DNA from: Imbricaverruca yamaguchii | Lineage: Eukaryota > Arthropoda > Thecostraca > Neoverrucidae | Reading direction: 5' to 3' | Assembly (NCBI GenBank): GCA_034440575.1 | Contig: JAOTOL010001521.1 | Coordinates: 224,001 to 288,000, forward strand | Length of the DNA stretch: 64,000 nucleotides | Translations under genes and position numbers: made by a program | The notes under the pieces: model-generated | What the model was told of the DNA's origin: nothing | Seen by the model: only the letters and a program-made list of their open reading frames with translations | Database searches by the model: none | Shown: piece by piece, positions 1-25,700 of the stretch | How positions within the stretch are numbered: the stretch's first letter is position 1 | Layout of the letters: each line of letters begins with the position of its first letter

Positions 1-1401
1 GCCATTTCGCTGGCTTTTCCAAAAAAAAATCCTTCACGCACGTTTTCTTGGTCGATTTCACGCGCTTTGCTTGCAATCAGCGAGTAGTTTTACTCTTGGG
101 AACAGAAACTTGGGTCATTTTCGAGCTGTTCAGTCATTGTATGTCGCAACTGTGAAGTGTGAAAGTTTGGCGACCCGACCCACTACCCACCACCCGCCAC
201 TCACCACCCCATGGGGTGCTGGAGCCATGCGCCGCCACCGCCGGCCGCCGCGTGGGCTCAGCGTGGGCTCAGCGTGGGCTCAGCGTGGGCCAGGTGACGT
301 CGCCGCTGGCGGGGCCTTCACTCCACCCGCTGGTTGGGCACGGTGCGCGTGGCCCAGCTGCTGGTGGGTGGGTCATTCCGTGCGAGCCCGACCGGCTCAG
401 GGAGAGGGTGCATTTCAACACGCCATCCTCTCGGATTTCGCCTACGTTCCGTGTAGAGGATTGTGTCAGGCTCCGAGCACGATTGAGAATTATTTAGGCA
501 TATTTGACCGTCGGCTTGCCTGGCATGTCGACTCAAAATGTGGCGTCACCCCATATATTTGTCATGCTACCTCCTTTTTCTCTTGAAAGGAGAAAGGTGC
601 ACAATCAAATCTTGCGCAACTAAGCGTGCTTGATGCACTTTGTATATAGATGAACTCAAACTGTTTGGTTTCGTTTCTCTCTATCTCTATCTCTATCTCT
701 ATCTCTACCTCTACCTCTACCTCTACCTCTATCTATATATCTATCTATCTATCTATCTATCGCTCTCTCCTCTTTCCCTCCTCTCTTTCTCTCTTTCTCT
801 ATTTTCATATTGGGGAAATGCTCACAATCTTTACGGTGTGCTGCCTGAGGTCTCGTAGACCGCTACACTCCTCCGGTTTCTCGGCATGAGTAAGTGGAAG
901 CTCCTTGTGCATTGCATTGCTCTGGCACCCGACAAGATGGGTTTGGTGTGCGGCGTCTGTTCGATCGATGTCTCCTTCATGCAAATGAACTTGATTCCTG
1001 GTGGACAAGCTAATTCTAAGCCAGAGCCGCAACTATGTCCCAGAAAGAAAGACAGTGAGTTGACTCAAGTATTGCGATATTGCATACATAAAGCGGTGCG
1101 TTTCACAGTAGAATATTTCTTGTCAGTTTCCGCTTTCAATGATCGAAAGTGTAATTGGTCTACCATTAATGGCGGAATGGTGGAATGACGACGGAGCGGT
1201 AGACGCTCCATTGTCAATACGTCCTGGAACCCAGTTGTATTGTGCACGACCATAACTGGCTAGGCCTATTCGCCTCCGGCGGCCACGTTTTCCCTTGCTC
1301 CGACGGTTAAAGTGTGGCGACCTGACTTCGCCACGCTCACCACCGGTATCGATTAACCTCGCCGGGCTGAGTTTGTGACGACGGTGCCCCTCCGTCGGCA
1401 G
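1..1401. other. Upstream flank or intron of the NAP1 gene
   Basis: No exon of the NAP1 gene was recognised before 1402, although the protein needs several hundred more N-terminal residues, so those exons lie outside the window or were missed. The stretch holds an 11 bp tandem repeat (GTGGGCTCAGC-like, about four copies at 251-293) and a TCTA/CTAC-rich microsatellite at about 675-800. Nothing else is supported. Confidence 0.6.
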
Positions 1402-1549
1402 GGCTGCACGATAGACTGGCAGAAGGGCAAGAACATCACACTGAAGACCATCAAGAAGAAGCAGAAGCACAAGTCGCGCGGCAGCACACGCACCGTCACC
1501 AAGACCGTACAGAACGACTCTTTTTTCAACTTCTTCAGTCCACCCTCCG
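1402..1549 (+). CDS. NAP1L: NAP1 exon, core NAP domain block
   Basis: It follows the acceptor GTCGGCAG and ends before donor GTCAGT, in phase 1. It encodes GCTIDWQKGK through FFNFFSPPS, a signature stretch of the NAP fold. Confidence 0.93.
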
Positions 1550-4500
1550 GTCAGTTTTGGCGTTGTCGGAGAAACCATTGTCATTTCCCGTCCGCGTTGA
1601 TGTGTAGTCTAGCACAGCCGCTTCTAGTCTTTTTTTACATGTGAATGATCACATTTCACTGATATTTGCATTCCCCTCATCTACGCCAAGGCGAGAGTTC
1701 ACCATACAGTGAATAGAATGCACGGTATAGGCGCTAAATGATACTTGTGAGTTCGCCCTAAAGCCCCAATACTCAGTCATGATGTGATAGGTGATGCAGA
1801 ATGTTGCCTTGAATGTTAATTGATGTCTGTTTTGCGATGGGTACAGTGGGGACATCTCGACAGAATTTCGCTTCGGGAAGCAATGTTACTTATCAGCGGA
1901 TTGAAACTTATCTGGATAAAATTACTTGCATGGTGTGGTTTCCGGTAGTGTTGTGTTTACCCGTTAATAACTACCAACAAACAAATTGTCTCACGCTGAT
2001 TTTTTTTGTTGGCCGGTGAAACACTCGTTTGGGGTTGTATTAGGTGTTTTACTCTATGCAACTTACGTGGAATATACGTGTATCATCAACAAAGTACACT
2101 GATATTCCTGCACCAATCTACATTCGGTCGTTGCGTGCCCTGACTGGGTATGTCTAGCCCTCGAACAGCTGAAATGTGCAGTGATAACCGCAGTTTGCAT
2201 CTGTTATACTATTGTGTTGCTGTGTGTGTGCCATTGCTAGTCAGTATGCCATCCAACACCGAAGCCACCGATTCAGTTCTAATTTAGTTTTGCAAGCATA
2301 CTTGGACATTGTCCTGAATTTCTGATATTTGAGTGACGTTTGACGTGTGACTTGTACTATTTGTCGGCTGGTGTGTGACCCTTGTGACGTAGCCTGTGTG
2401 ACGGTTGATGTGTGCCCAGTGTCGACTAAGGTTTGACCCCTGTGATAGATGACGTGTGACACTGTGACACCGACTGGCACCGTGGCACTGTGTGACACCG
2501 ACCGGCGTGTGACCCAGGTGACAGCTGAAGTGACCCCCGTGTGACTGCTGATAAGCAACCCATGTAACGGCTGACGTGTGACCCGTATGACGGCTGGCTG
2601 CCATGTGATCCATGTGTCGGCTGACTTGACGTCGGACGTGTGGCGTCTGACGTGTGACGGCTGACGTGACCCGTTTAACGGCTGCCGTGTGATCCATGTG
2701 TCGGCTGACTTGTCTGACGTGTGACCCGTGTGACGGCTGACGTGACCCGTTTAACGGCTGCCGTGTGATCCATGTGTCGGCTGACTTGTCTGACGTGTGA
2801 CCCGTGTGGCGGCTGGCGTGTGACCCGTGTCACCGGCACGGCCAGTCCCCGATGACCCGGACGCGGACGTGGACGAGGAGGTGCAGTCGCAGCTAACTGC
2901 CGACTTCGAGATCGGCCACTACATCCGCGAGCGGATCGTGCCGCGCGCCGTGCTCTACTTCACCGGCGAGGCGCTCGAGGAGGACGATTACGACGATGAA
3001 GAGGAGGAAGAGGAGGGCGAGGAAGGAAGTGAGTGTGAGGAAGGAAGTAAGTACTAGGAAGGAAGTGAGTGCGAGGAAGGACGTAAGTGCGGCACGTGCA
3101 GCTGGCTCAGCTGGATCACGCAATGTTGTGGAATCTCTGCACTGAAGTTCCTAGTATAAATTTTTGTCCGGGAAACGTTTTTGCTCCTGTCTCGACTATC
3201 ATGCATTTTATAGTGTAATTGTTTTCTCCAAGGTTTGACTTATATTTAATCAAAGCTTGGAAGCTAATGTTTCATCGGCACGTTTCGGTGTGCAGTTTGC
3301 AGCGAACTACTAGGTCCTGTGGGCTACTTGTTTAATTTTGTAAGCTTGGTACAATGTTCGTATGTTATGCACAATATGCATATTGCATTGTGGATGACAT
3401 GTTTAGAGTGCAACATGTGTTGGAGGAGGCATGGCAATTGTTATGAAAAATACATTGGAGCCTATTTATTAAGGTGGGATTTCGACAATGTTGTGGTACA
3501 TGTGATGAAGGGAAAGTTTTTTGTTAAATCTCAGATGGGGTTTTTTGCAATTATATCCTGGAAGTTGAGTAAATCGTGATCAAATATATCCCCCCAACTG
3601 CATCGTTTATTCCCGACTATTACTAGGTCAGGAATGATGCACCGTCAAGGTCACGTGATTATGCCTAATGCTAGGCCACCTAAACTATACTAATCTAGCT
3701 TATCTATATGATAAATCTTAAGCTAACAATTCCTGACGTCGCAAAATCCACGCGTACGGATGTTCCACGCGTAAAATATGCACATATAGCTTGATCACGC
3801 TAGGCCTGTGCCTACCGGTGTTGGTTCAGGGGACGAGTAGTCTAGTGGTAAGTTGCCCGCCTCGCAATCGAAAGGTTGCGGGTTCGAGTTTCACCTGTCG
3901 CTACTCTTCACCCGCGGCCAATCGGCGTGAGAGATTGGCGATGCTACATGACTCAATGGTCGATGTGTCGTACAACCAGTAACCAACCGATGTTGGATCA
4001 CAAACAACATTCGTTGTGGAAGCCGACTACATTTGTCACAGTTAGTGGTCGTCCATGCTGTTTTGCCGTGACGCTGAAACCCACAGTCCTCGCCTGAAAC
4101 CTCATTATTTTGAAGATGAGTGTGCGGACACGATCTGATGTTTGTGCCGCGAAATGTAGTAGCTCGCATACATGGCGCACGGCACGTCTGCTGTTGTTGC
4201 TCCCTTTCCGCCCTTGCTCTTGCTCCTCGGTGAGGCTTCCAGCTGGGAGAGGTTCGTCTCCTGACCGCCGACATCGTCCGGCTGAATTGTACTCTATTTC
4301 AGTTGCCGACTTGATTGGTGAGACAGGTACCAATCAAGGCCCCGGTGATTTGTTGTCGAACGGGCTTGGTTCGGTAGCGGCGAGGTTTGTTTGGAAACTG
4401 GCTCGCCGCAGGCGTGCGCAGGTCCTTCGGGACGGCGGCCACTGCTTGTTGACGGCTGGTCAATCAATAACGCGCTCCACCCCTGTTTGGCGATGCCGGC

Positions 4501-5838
4501 CCTGTCGAGATTTCAGAGTTGTGGCTGAGTTTACGTTGCTCTTGGCGATCGATGTGTATTGGTTCAGTGCAGCTATCTCAGTCTGCGGTTAAAATGTGAT
4601 GTGCGGGGCACGTCGTCTTGTGAACATTGTGCATTCGGCGGGAGATAGGCGTGATAGCTGCGCAGACGTCACAGCGGTATTTCAGTGCGTTGGTGATGGA
4701 CAGGGTTCGTAGTAGTGTCACATGTGTGGCTGTGTGTTAACTTGATACTAGCGATTCAGTGAAGCTTCCGAGCAATCTTCGGGCTCCAGTGGATGTCCCA
4801 ACACAACTAAGCAACTTCAAGTATGTGATAGGGGACGAGTAGTCGAGGGATAAGTTGCCCGCCTCACAATCGAAAGATTGTGGGTTCGAGTCTTGCCTAT
4901 TGCTACTCTTAGCCCGCGACCAGTCGGCGCGAGAGATTGTTGACACTACATTGGCAACAGTCGACGCGTCGTAAAACCAATAACCACCACCACCAAGCAT
5001 TGGATAGCCTGTAATGGAATGCAGTGGGCAAGCTCCATTCTACAGTAATGCATACCAATAGTGACATGTCGGATTCTATTTCTGAACAACGTAGGGCCCC
5101 GGCCCCTTGTTTCCCCCTTCCCCGTAAAGACGAAAGAATGGTGCGTTTTCGTCATGTTTCCCCCGTTTTAACCGGTGTACTGAGACTCAACATTCCAATT
5201 AGCGCGTCGGCAGATGCGAAGTGGTGACTAATCACCTCCCTCGGTGTTTATGTTGCCGAGGTTGGCTACCAGGGAGGGTGACCAGTCCCCGCCAGGTGAG
5301 ACTGGTAGGCCGTGTGGACCGCGGGGCGGGGCCGAGGCCGACCACCGGCGAGGTATGCCCCGCCAGGTGAGACTGGTAGGCCGTGTGGACCGCGGGGCGG
5401 GGGCGGGGCCGACCACCGGAGAGGGTGACTAGTCCCCGCCAGGTGAGACTGGTAGGCCGTGTGGACCGCGGGGCAGGGGCGGGGCGGGGCCGAGGCCGAG
5501 GCCGACCACCGGAGAGGGTGACCAGTCCCCGCCAGGTGAGACTGGTAGGCCGCGTGGACCGCGGGGCCGAGGCCGACCGCGGGGCGGGAGGTGTGCCCCG
5601 CCAGGTGAGACTGGTAGGCCGTGTGGACCGCGGGGCGGGGGTGTGCCCCGCCAGGTGAGACTGGTAGGCCGTGTGGACCGCGGGGGTCTAGTGTATTACC
5701 TGACTGGATGTCTCCTTTCGTTCTGTCGCAGGTGCAGATGAAATGGATGACGAGGAGGATCCAGACTTTGACCCGAAGAAAGCCAAAGTGCCTAAAGGCG
5801 GCAAAGTCGGCGACCCACAAGAGTGTAAACAGCAATAG
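1402..5838 (+). CDS. NAP1L: Nucleosome assembly protein 1-like, C-terminal three exons (partial gene)
   Basis: NAP1 proteins are histone chaperones that carry H2A-H2B and help assemble nucleosomes. Three exons (1402-1549, 2846-3028, 5732-5838) join in phase to give 145 C-terminal residues. Exon 1 carries the conserved block with DWQKGKNITLKTIKKKQKHK and NDSFFNFFSPP. Exon 2 carries DFEIGHYIRERIVPRAVLYF and TGEALEEDD, then an acidic run. Exon 3 carries DEEDPDFDPKKAK and ends in CKQQ. The order matches animal NAP1L1/NAP1L4. CKQQ is the prenylation-type end known from NAP1L1. The N-terminal exons are absent. Minisatellites press on the exon 2 acceptor, the exon 2 donor and the region before exon 3. 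The gene converges on the kinesin gene. Confidence 0.93.
2380..2835 (+). repeat. GTGACC/ACGTGTGAC tandem repeat before NAP1 exon 2
   Basis: A diverged minisatellite of GTGTGACCC and ACGGCTGACGTG blocks. A 76 bp unit is duplicated almost exactly, starting at about 2671 and 2747. It ends within about 15 bp of the exon 2 acceptor and so replaces the usual pyrimidine tract. Confidence 0.85.
2846..3028 (+). CDS. NAP1L: NAP1 exon with end of NAP domain and acidic stretch
   Basis: The acceptor is GGCACGGCCAG, with no clear polypyrimidine tract because a GTGACC-type tandem repeat runs up to it. The exon enters in phase 1 and leaves in phase 1 at donor GTGAGT (3029). It encodes ADFEIGHYIRERIVPR, VLYFTGEALEEDDYDD and a Glu run. 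A second donor 18 bp downstream would add SECEEG in frame. Confidence 0.92.
3029..3088 (+). repeat. 18 bp tandem array of 5' splice sites after NAP1 exon 2
   Basis: GTGAGT, GTAAGT, GTGAGT and GTAAGT start at 3029, 3047, 3065 and 3083, exactly 18 bp apart. The unit resembles GAGGAAGGAAGTGAGTGC. The first is the inferred donor. The second keeps the frame; an in-frame TAG at 3055-3057 blocks use of the third and fourth as simple extensions. Confidence 0.85.
3829..3988 (+). mobile_element. SINE family A copy 1 (tRNA-derived)
   Basis: The head is tRNA-like: A-box-like TAGTCTAGTGGTAAG and B-box GGTTGCGGGTTCGAGT. The body includes CAATCGGCGTGAGAGATTGG and the tail is CCAGTAACCAACC. Flanks GGTGTTGGTTCA (3817-3828) and GATGTTGGATCA (3989-4000) match at 10 of 12 positions, fitting a target-site duplication. 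Confidence 0.87.
4831..4994 (+). mobile_element. SINE family A copy 2
   Basis: It has the same head (GGGGACGAGTAGTC), B-box (GATTGTGGGTTCGAGTC), body and tail (AATAACCACCACC) as the copy at 3829. Flanks AAGTATGTGATA and AAGCATTGGATA form a diverged duplication (9 of 12). Confidence 0.84.
5291..5690 (+). repeat. Minisatellite with embedded CAG/GTGAGA sites, NAP1 last intron
   Basis: GCCAGGTGAGACTGGTAGG recurs at 5291, 5362, 5438, 5531, 5600 and 5650. Between copies lies GC-rich sequence with GGACCGCGGGGC and GACCACCGG. Every copy carries a consensus-like 5' splice site (CAG/GTGAGA). The array ends about 40 bp before the last exon. Confidence 0.88.
5732..5838 (+). CDS. NAP1L: NAP1 last coding exon, CKQQ terminus
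   Basis: The acceptor is TTCTGTCGCAG and the phase fits the previous exon. It encodes ADEMDDEEDPDFDPKKAK, a Lys/Gly-rich stretch and the stop after CKQQ. Confidence 0.93.
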
Positions 5839-7976
5839 TGTGCCGGCGTGACCCTCGCTCCTGACAGACATTCGCCCCGCCCACTCTGTCCCCGATTGCT
5901 GACTACTGTTCTGCTGAAGTGTCGGTGTATTTTTCCGCGATTACAGCATTGGCGTGCGCACACGGCTTGTCACCAGTAAAGGGAGAGTAAATCTCGATGC
6001 GTGCGAGTGTACATTTGGTGCGCTATTCCAGAGCATGTGAACGACGGCCCGTTCGCCGCCAGCTTGGTGGTCAGGCGGGTGCATCAGATCGATGGGCACT
6101 TCGGTTGGCAAAAAATATCCGGCGCAATTTTTGCACGCTAATTTCACAAGAACATTCGTAGTCTGTGATGTCGTTTAGTACCTGCGTTCGGGTCATGTGT
6201 TGCATACAGTGCTGGTACTACCCACACGGTTTTTAGCTTCACTTTCACACAATGTAAGGCAGAGCACTGACATTTTCGAAAATCGTTGCATGGCGATCGT
6301 TGGCTTCACCGAATTGCTTCAAATGTCAGCAGGCAGCTCGCGGTACGTAAGATGATGAAAGGCCACGAATATTCCTAACATTGGTTGTGCAGTGGCTAAA
6401 TTTAGCATCTGATGGGCCAGAGATACGGGGGTTCCATTCTCCTCGGTACCCAACCTTCTTCCTGCGGAGAGTGGCATGCGGGGCCGTATGCCTTCCGCTG
6501 CGTATTGGGTGTGTAAACCCGCAATTAGAATGTCCTTCGGTGGTCAGGGCCACTCGGTACCTTCATTCAGTGGATCTTTAACGCTCGGCAATCAGCCTAG
6601 CGCTCCCCTTGCCTGCAACCGACCACCACGTTCTGCACAAATTAATCGACCAGTTCGGTGCATAGGTGAACATTCAAGGCGACCACACCAGATCGTACCA
6701 CATAATAAATATACAGCACACGAACGCACCCTGCCCACGTGACTGGACAGAGTTCGCGTCCTTAACCCAAGACGGCGTCATCCCCACTGGCCACGTCCAG
6801 TACGTTTTGCGCTGCACTGCCGTTGGCCGATAACAAAACAAAAAACTGAGGCATACACGCGACCAACAAAAGGTTCAATCTCGCACCACCATGGCCGCAA
6901 CTTACTTGCCAGTTTGCCCGTCCGCCCAATTAGGAACTGCGAAACTTGTCGGTGCAACTTCGCCGGTGGACAAATACGACTAGACCACGAATGCTGCGTA
7001 GTTATCGACTAGTGTGGCTACCGAGCGCGTGCGCACCACGATCTCGCGACGATCCGGCGACTCCTGAAGAGTATCACAGCCCGACGGCGCGAAACAACGC
7101 CGACCGCCTCAGACCATACTGGCGCTACGACGGGCAACTCGACGCTCGGAGCCATTCGTAGGTCAGCGAGCCGCCCAATTATGTCACCAGAATTGCAAAC
7201 TGCACCATCGATACGGTCATGACGTGAAGCGTCGACACTGGCGCAGGTGCTCCGGCCATTCGGCACGTCGGGCTCGGAGCTGCGAGCGTGACTGGGACCG
7301 GCCGAGTGCAGCTCTGGCGGCGACTCCCGACCGATCACCAGGTGCGCCCGCCACCGGTGCTGTCCGGCGGAGGCGCGCAGTTTTGGGCTGCCGCGGGACG
7401 TCACGTCACAGAAACCTGAAAACGTTTCCAGTGCATGAGCTGGTGTGCTGACAACTAACTCGATAAACGGCGGAGGACGTCTGACCGCCGGCGACTGTCA
7501 CCGTCACTGTTGCCATCACTGGCCGACGAGTCCTCGCAGCATAAAATAACTTCCAGGAACGCATAGGCATTGGCTCAAATTGGAAATCTAACAAAGCCAT
7601 CTGCCGACAGATTGCATGAGTTTTCTTTCCATATGTGACATACTCGCATTGAGAAATACCAATGTGGGTTTTCTGGGTAGTTGCGACGCGACCATGACGT
7701 CTGCAACGTACGGCTGTAGCTATGTGGGGTGACGTAGCCTTCCTCCTCCAAAGACACATCACCCGGACTAAGCTGCGGGTTGATCAGCTTGGCGTGGTGA
7801 CTACGGAGACCGGGCATCTCCCGCCTAGAGGATCTCAGCAAGTTACATTATCTGCACAACTGCATTCAGAATCATACACCCCTGGAAATCACCGCAACAC
7901 TCCAGGCAAGTGAAGACGTATCGGGCCAGCACATCACCGCCACGGTCTGGGGCACGGGTGGCGCGACGATTTTCAC
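5839..7976. other. Intergenic spacer between convergent NAP1 and kinesin genes
   Basis: This should hold both 3' ends. An AATAAA at 6704-6709 on the plus strand could serve NAP1. A tRNA-like segment at about 6376-6440 (CAGTGGCTAAATTTAGC followed by GGGGGTTCCATTCTCC) may be a worn SINE. No protein was recognised. Confidence 0.55.
6704..6709 (+). promoter_or_regulatory. Candidate poly(A) signal for NAP1
   Basis: AATAAA about 870 bp after the NAP1 stop codon, on the coding strand. Only the hexamer supports it. Confidence 0.35.
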
Positions 7977-22783
<14,807 letters not shown>

Positions 22784-25700
22784 GTGGCGCTGGCGCTCAC
22801 TGTCGGCTGTTGCAGGGCGCGGCGACGGTGGCGGCGCCTGCTGACCGCCCAGCGCAGTTAGCCATCAGGGCTTCTGGGCACATCAACTTCATTGGTCATG
22901 TGGCATAATGTGGTATGGTTCAGCTGTGATGACACTGAGTATCTTTCAGATGTTGTGAGGCAGTTCTCTACCCAGTAGCTGATTACTTCAAAATGTGTTG
23001 ATACTATAATTGTGCCTGCAATAATAATAGTAGAAAATAATTGCAGTGCATTGATATGCAGACAATGCACACCTTTTACACATTAAAAAATGCATATTGT
23101 CACTAATTATTAGATGATCAGGAGTAGCTCTAGTGCTGAATCCTAATGACTCACCAATACCCTCAAAGTAATACCAAACAAATGAATTAGTATTGCTGCC
23201 TTATTTACATTTGTGAAGAATTAAGGGTTATATTTTTATTCATTAAATCTCTTATCTGGGTATAACTTCTCACAAAACACTAAAATAAAGTGACTGGTGT
23301 TTGCTGATGATAAAACAAGTCACACATTGCAGCACTGGTCATAAAGAACATAACCAAATGTTGCATGCTCCTTTCCAGTTAAATACTCACAGATGTCAGA
23401 TGTCAATACACAAATGTCCCTGGGGATATGCTGAGTCTGCACAAGGGACTATTTGGTAGCTCCAGGGAGGTGCCACATGGACCTTTTCAGCATGGTACTA
23501 TATATGGTATGTCAGTGCTGCAAATACAATACTGCCACATATGAGCACCTAGATATTATGTGCTCTATTCTACCAGGGATGTGCAGTATCAAAACAGAAA
23601 TGATATCACATGTACAGCAAAACCACATATTACATTTTCAAGTTATTGTGCATGAATGTGTGGATTATTCTGGATAGATGCCCAGCATTGCCCACCATCC
23701 CCATACATGCCCTATCTTTCGAGTTATGTACAAACATAAGTTGAAATAAAACAAAAATACACATAACAGGTTTTTCCTTCAAAAACAGTTCAGGCTGGGT
23801 TAGGTTAGGTCAGATTTTTTATTTGGAATTTTAAAGAAAATTGGTAATTTTCAATTAAAAAAGAAAACCCTAGGCTAGATTAGATTAGGTTACATAATAC
23901 TTCCTCCCATACTTCTGATGCTTCTTTTCATGCTAAATTAGCTAGGTACCCAGGGGAAAGAGGGGCTTCCAAACACTTAAGACATCATGTAACAAATAGT
24001 TTTACTGCTGCTTCTGTATGGCCAAACCAGCAATTATACTGTGTTCACTGAACACAAAAATGAACAGGCTACCCATACTCAAAGAGTTGCTCATGATGAA
24101 AATCCTGTAAGCACTTGTAAAGAGCAACTTTAAAACAGATAATTATTTTGTAGTGGTGTCCAATATTCTGAACAACAAAAAAGGTTCTTGTGCAGGAATA
24201 CTGCCCTGCAGCTTTTATGGTACACATTATCAGTAGCTGCAAAAAAAAACTAGTGTAATTGCAAAAATAAGATTGGAGGTGTTTTCTTACTGTTTTCTTA
24301 AGCCAACCGCTCTCAGAAGCCTAAAATTGTGCCTGCAGATTTAACTAGCTCCATACACAAATAACTGGTAGAAGTTTGGGACTTGATCTTCATATTTTGG
24401 TAGAGAAAAGTCCATAGTTTATGAATACCACCATCATGTTATTTACATACTGAACATGACATAGGAGATATGTCCAAGAGTAGGTGTTCTGGAAGTGGAA
24501 CATGTTCAGATACCTACTGATTCCCCTCCTTAGGAACATAGGTAGGTAGGTAGGCAGGTACCTACCTACCTACCTACCCATCTAACTTCATGCTCCGTTT
24601 TGTGTGACTTCTACTCCCAACTGAAAAGCATGCATGTGCAGAGGAAATGAATGGTCACATCACCTTAAGCACAAGCATAAACATTACCTTAAACTGAAAA
24701 TTTACACAAAAAAACACCAGGCATATCTTTCACATGCACGCAAGCCCACCCTTGCAGCCACGGCTATCAAAATGCTGTTCCTGCAAGGTCCTTCCTCCTC
24801 CTTCCAACTTGCAACCGCGATCTTGCAAGTTGCAACTGGAAGGGTCTAAAAAACAGACACCATCTCACCGACACGGTTTGACCGACACCATCTCGCCGAC
24901 ATTGAAGATCTCGGCAACCGCTTGTTCGATCTTCATGAAACCTACACCAAACGATCGCCAGTGTGCCAGAGGCGTGCGGTTTTGACTTTAGTGACCTTGG
25001 GTCGGGTCAAAGGTCACGAAATCGAAGAAAAACAAAATTTTGGAATTATAGACGTGGCTGATCTCGGCAACCGCTAGTTAGATCTCAATGAAACCTTCAC
25101 TAAACGAACGGTCGTGTGCCGGAGGCGTGCGGTTTTGACTTTTGTGACCTGGGGTCAGGTCAAAGGTCACGAAATCGCAGAAAAATCATAGTTTTAGGCT
25201 CACCGACATGACCGATTTCGGTAACCGCTGGGTCGATTTCAATAAAACCCTCACCAAACGAACGGCCGTGCGCCAGAGGCGTGCGGGTTTGGACTTTCGT
25301 GACCTTGGGTCTGGTCAAAGGTCACCAAATCGCAGAAAAACCATTGTTTTAGGCTCACCGACATGACCGATCTTGGTAACCGCTGGGTCAATTCCAACCC
25401 AATGAAAGTCCAAACCGCACGCCTCTGGCACACGGCCGTTCGTTTGGTGAAGGTTTTATTGGAATCGACCCAGCGGTTACCGAGATAGGTCAAGTCGGAG
25501 AGCCTAAAACTATGGTTTTTCTGCGATTTGGTGACCTTTGACCTGACCCAAGGTCACGAAAGTCCGAACCGCACGCCTCCGGCACACTGCCGTTCGTTTG
25601 GTGAAGGTTTCATTAAGATCGAACCAGCGGTTGCCGAGATCAGCCATATCTATAATTGCAAAATGTTGTTTTTCTGCGATTTGGTCACCTTTGACCCGAC

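Noticed and set aside
3829..3900. Possible functional tRNA gene
   Set aside because: A- and B-boxes are present, but the cloverleaf is imperfect, the body continues to a SINE tail, and four similar copies with target duplications exist.
4110..4592. 160-codon plus-strand ORF
   Set aside because: No recognised domain, no splice logic with NAP1, and it lies in an intron between two SINEs.
23795..23815. GGTTAGGTTAGG as interstitial arthropod telomere repeat
   Set aside because: Only two units, in an AT-rich context; not above chance.
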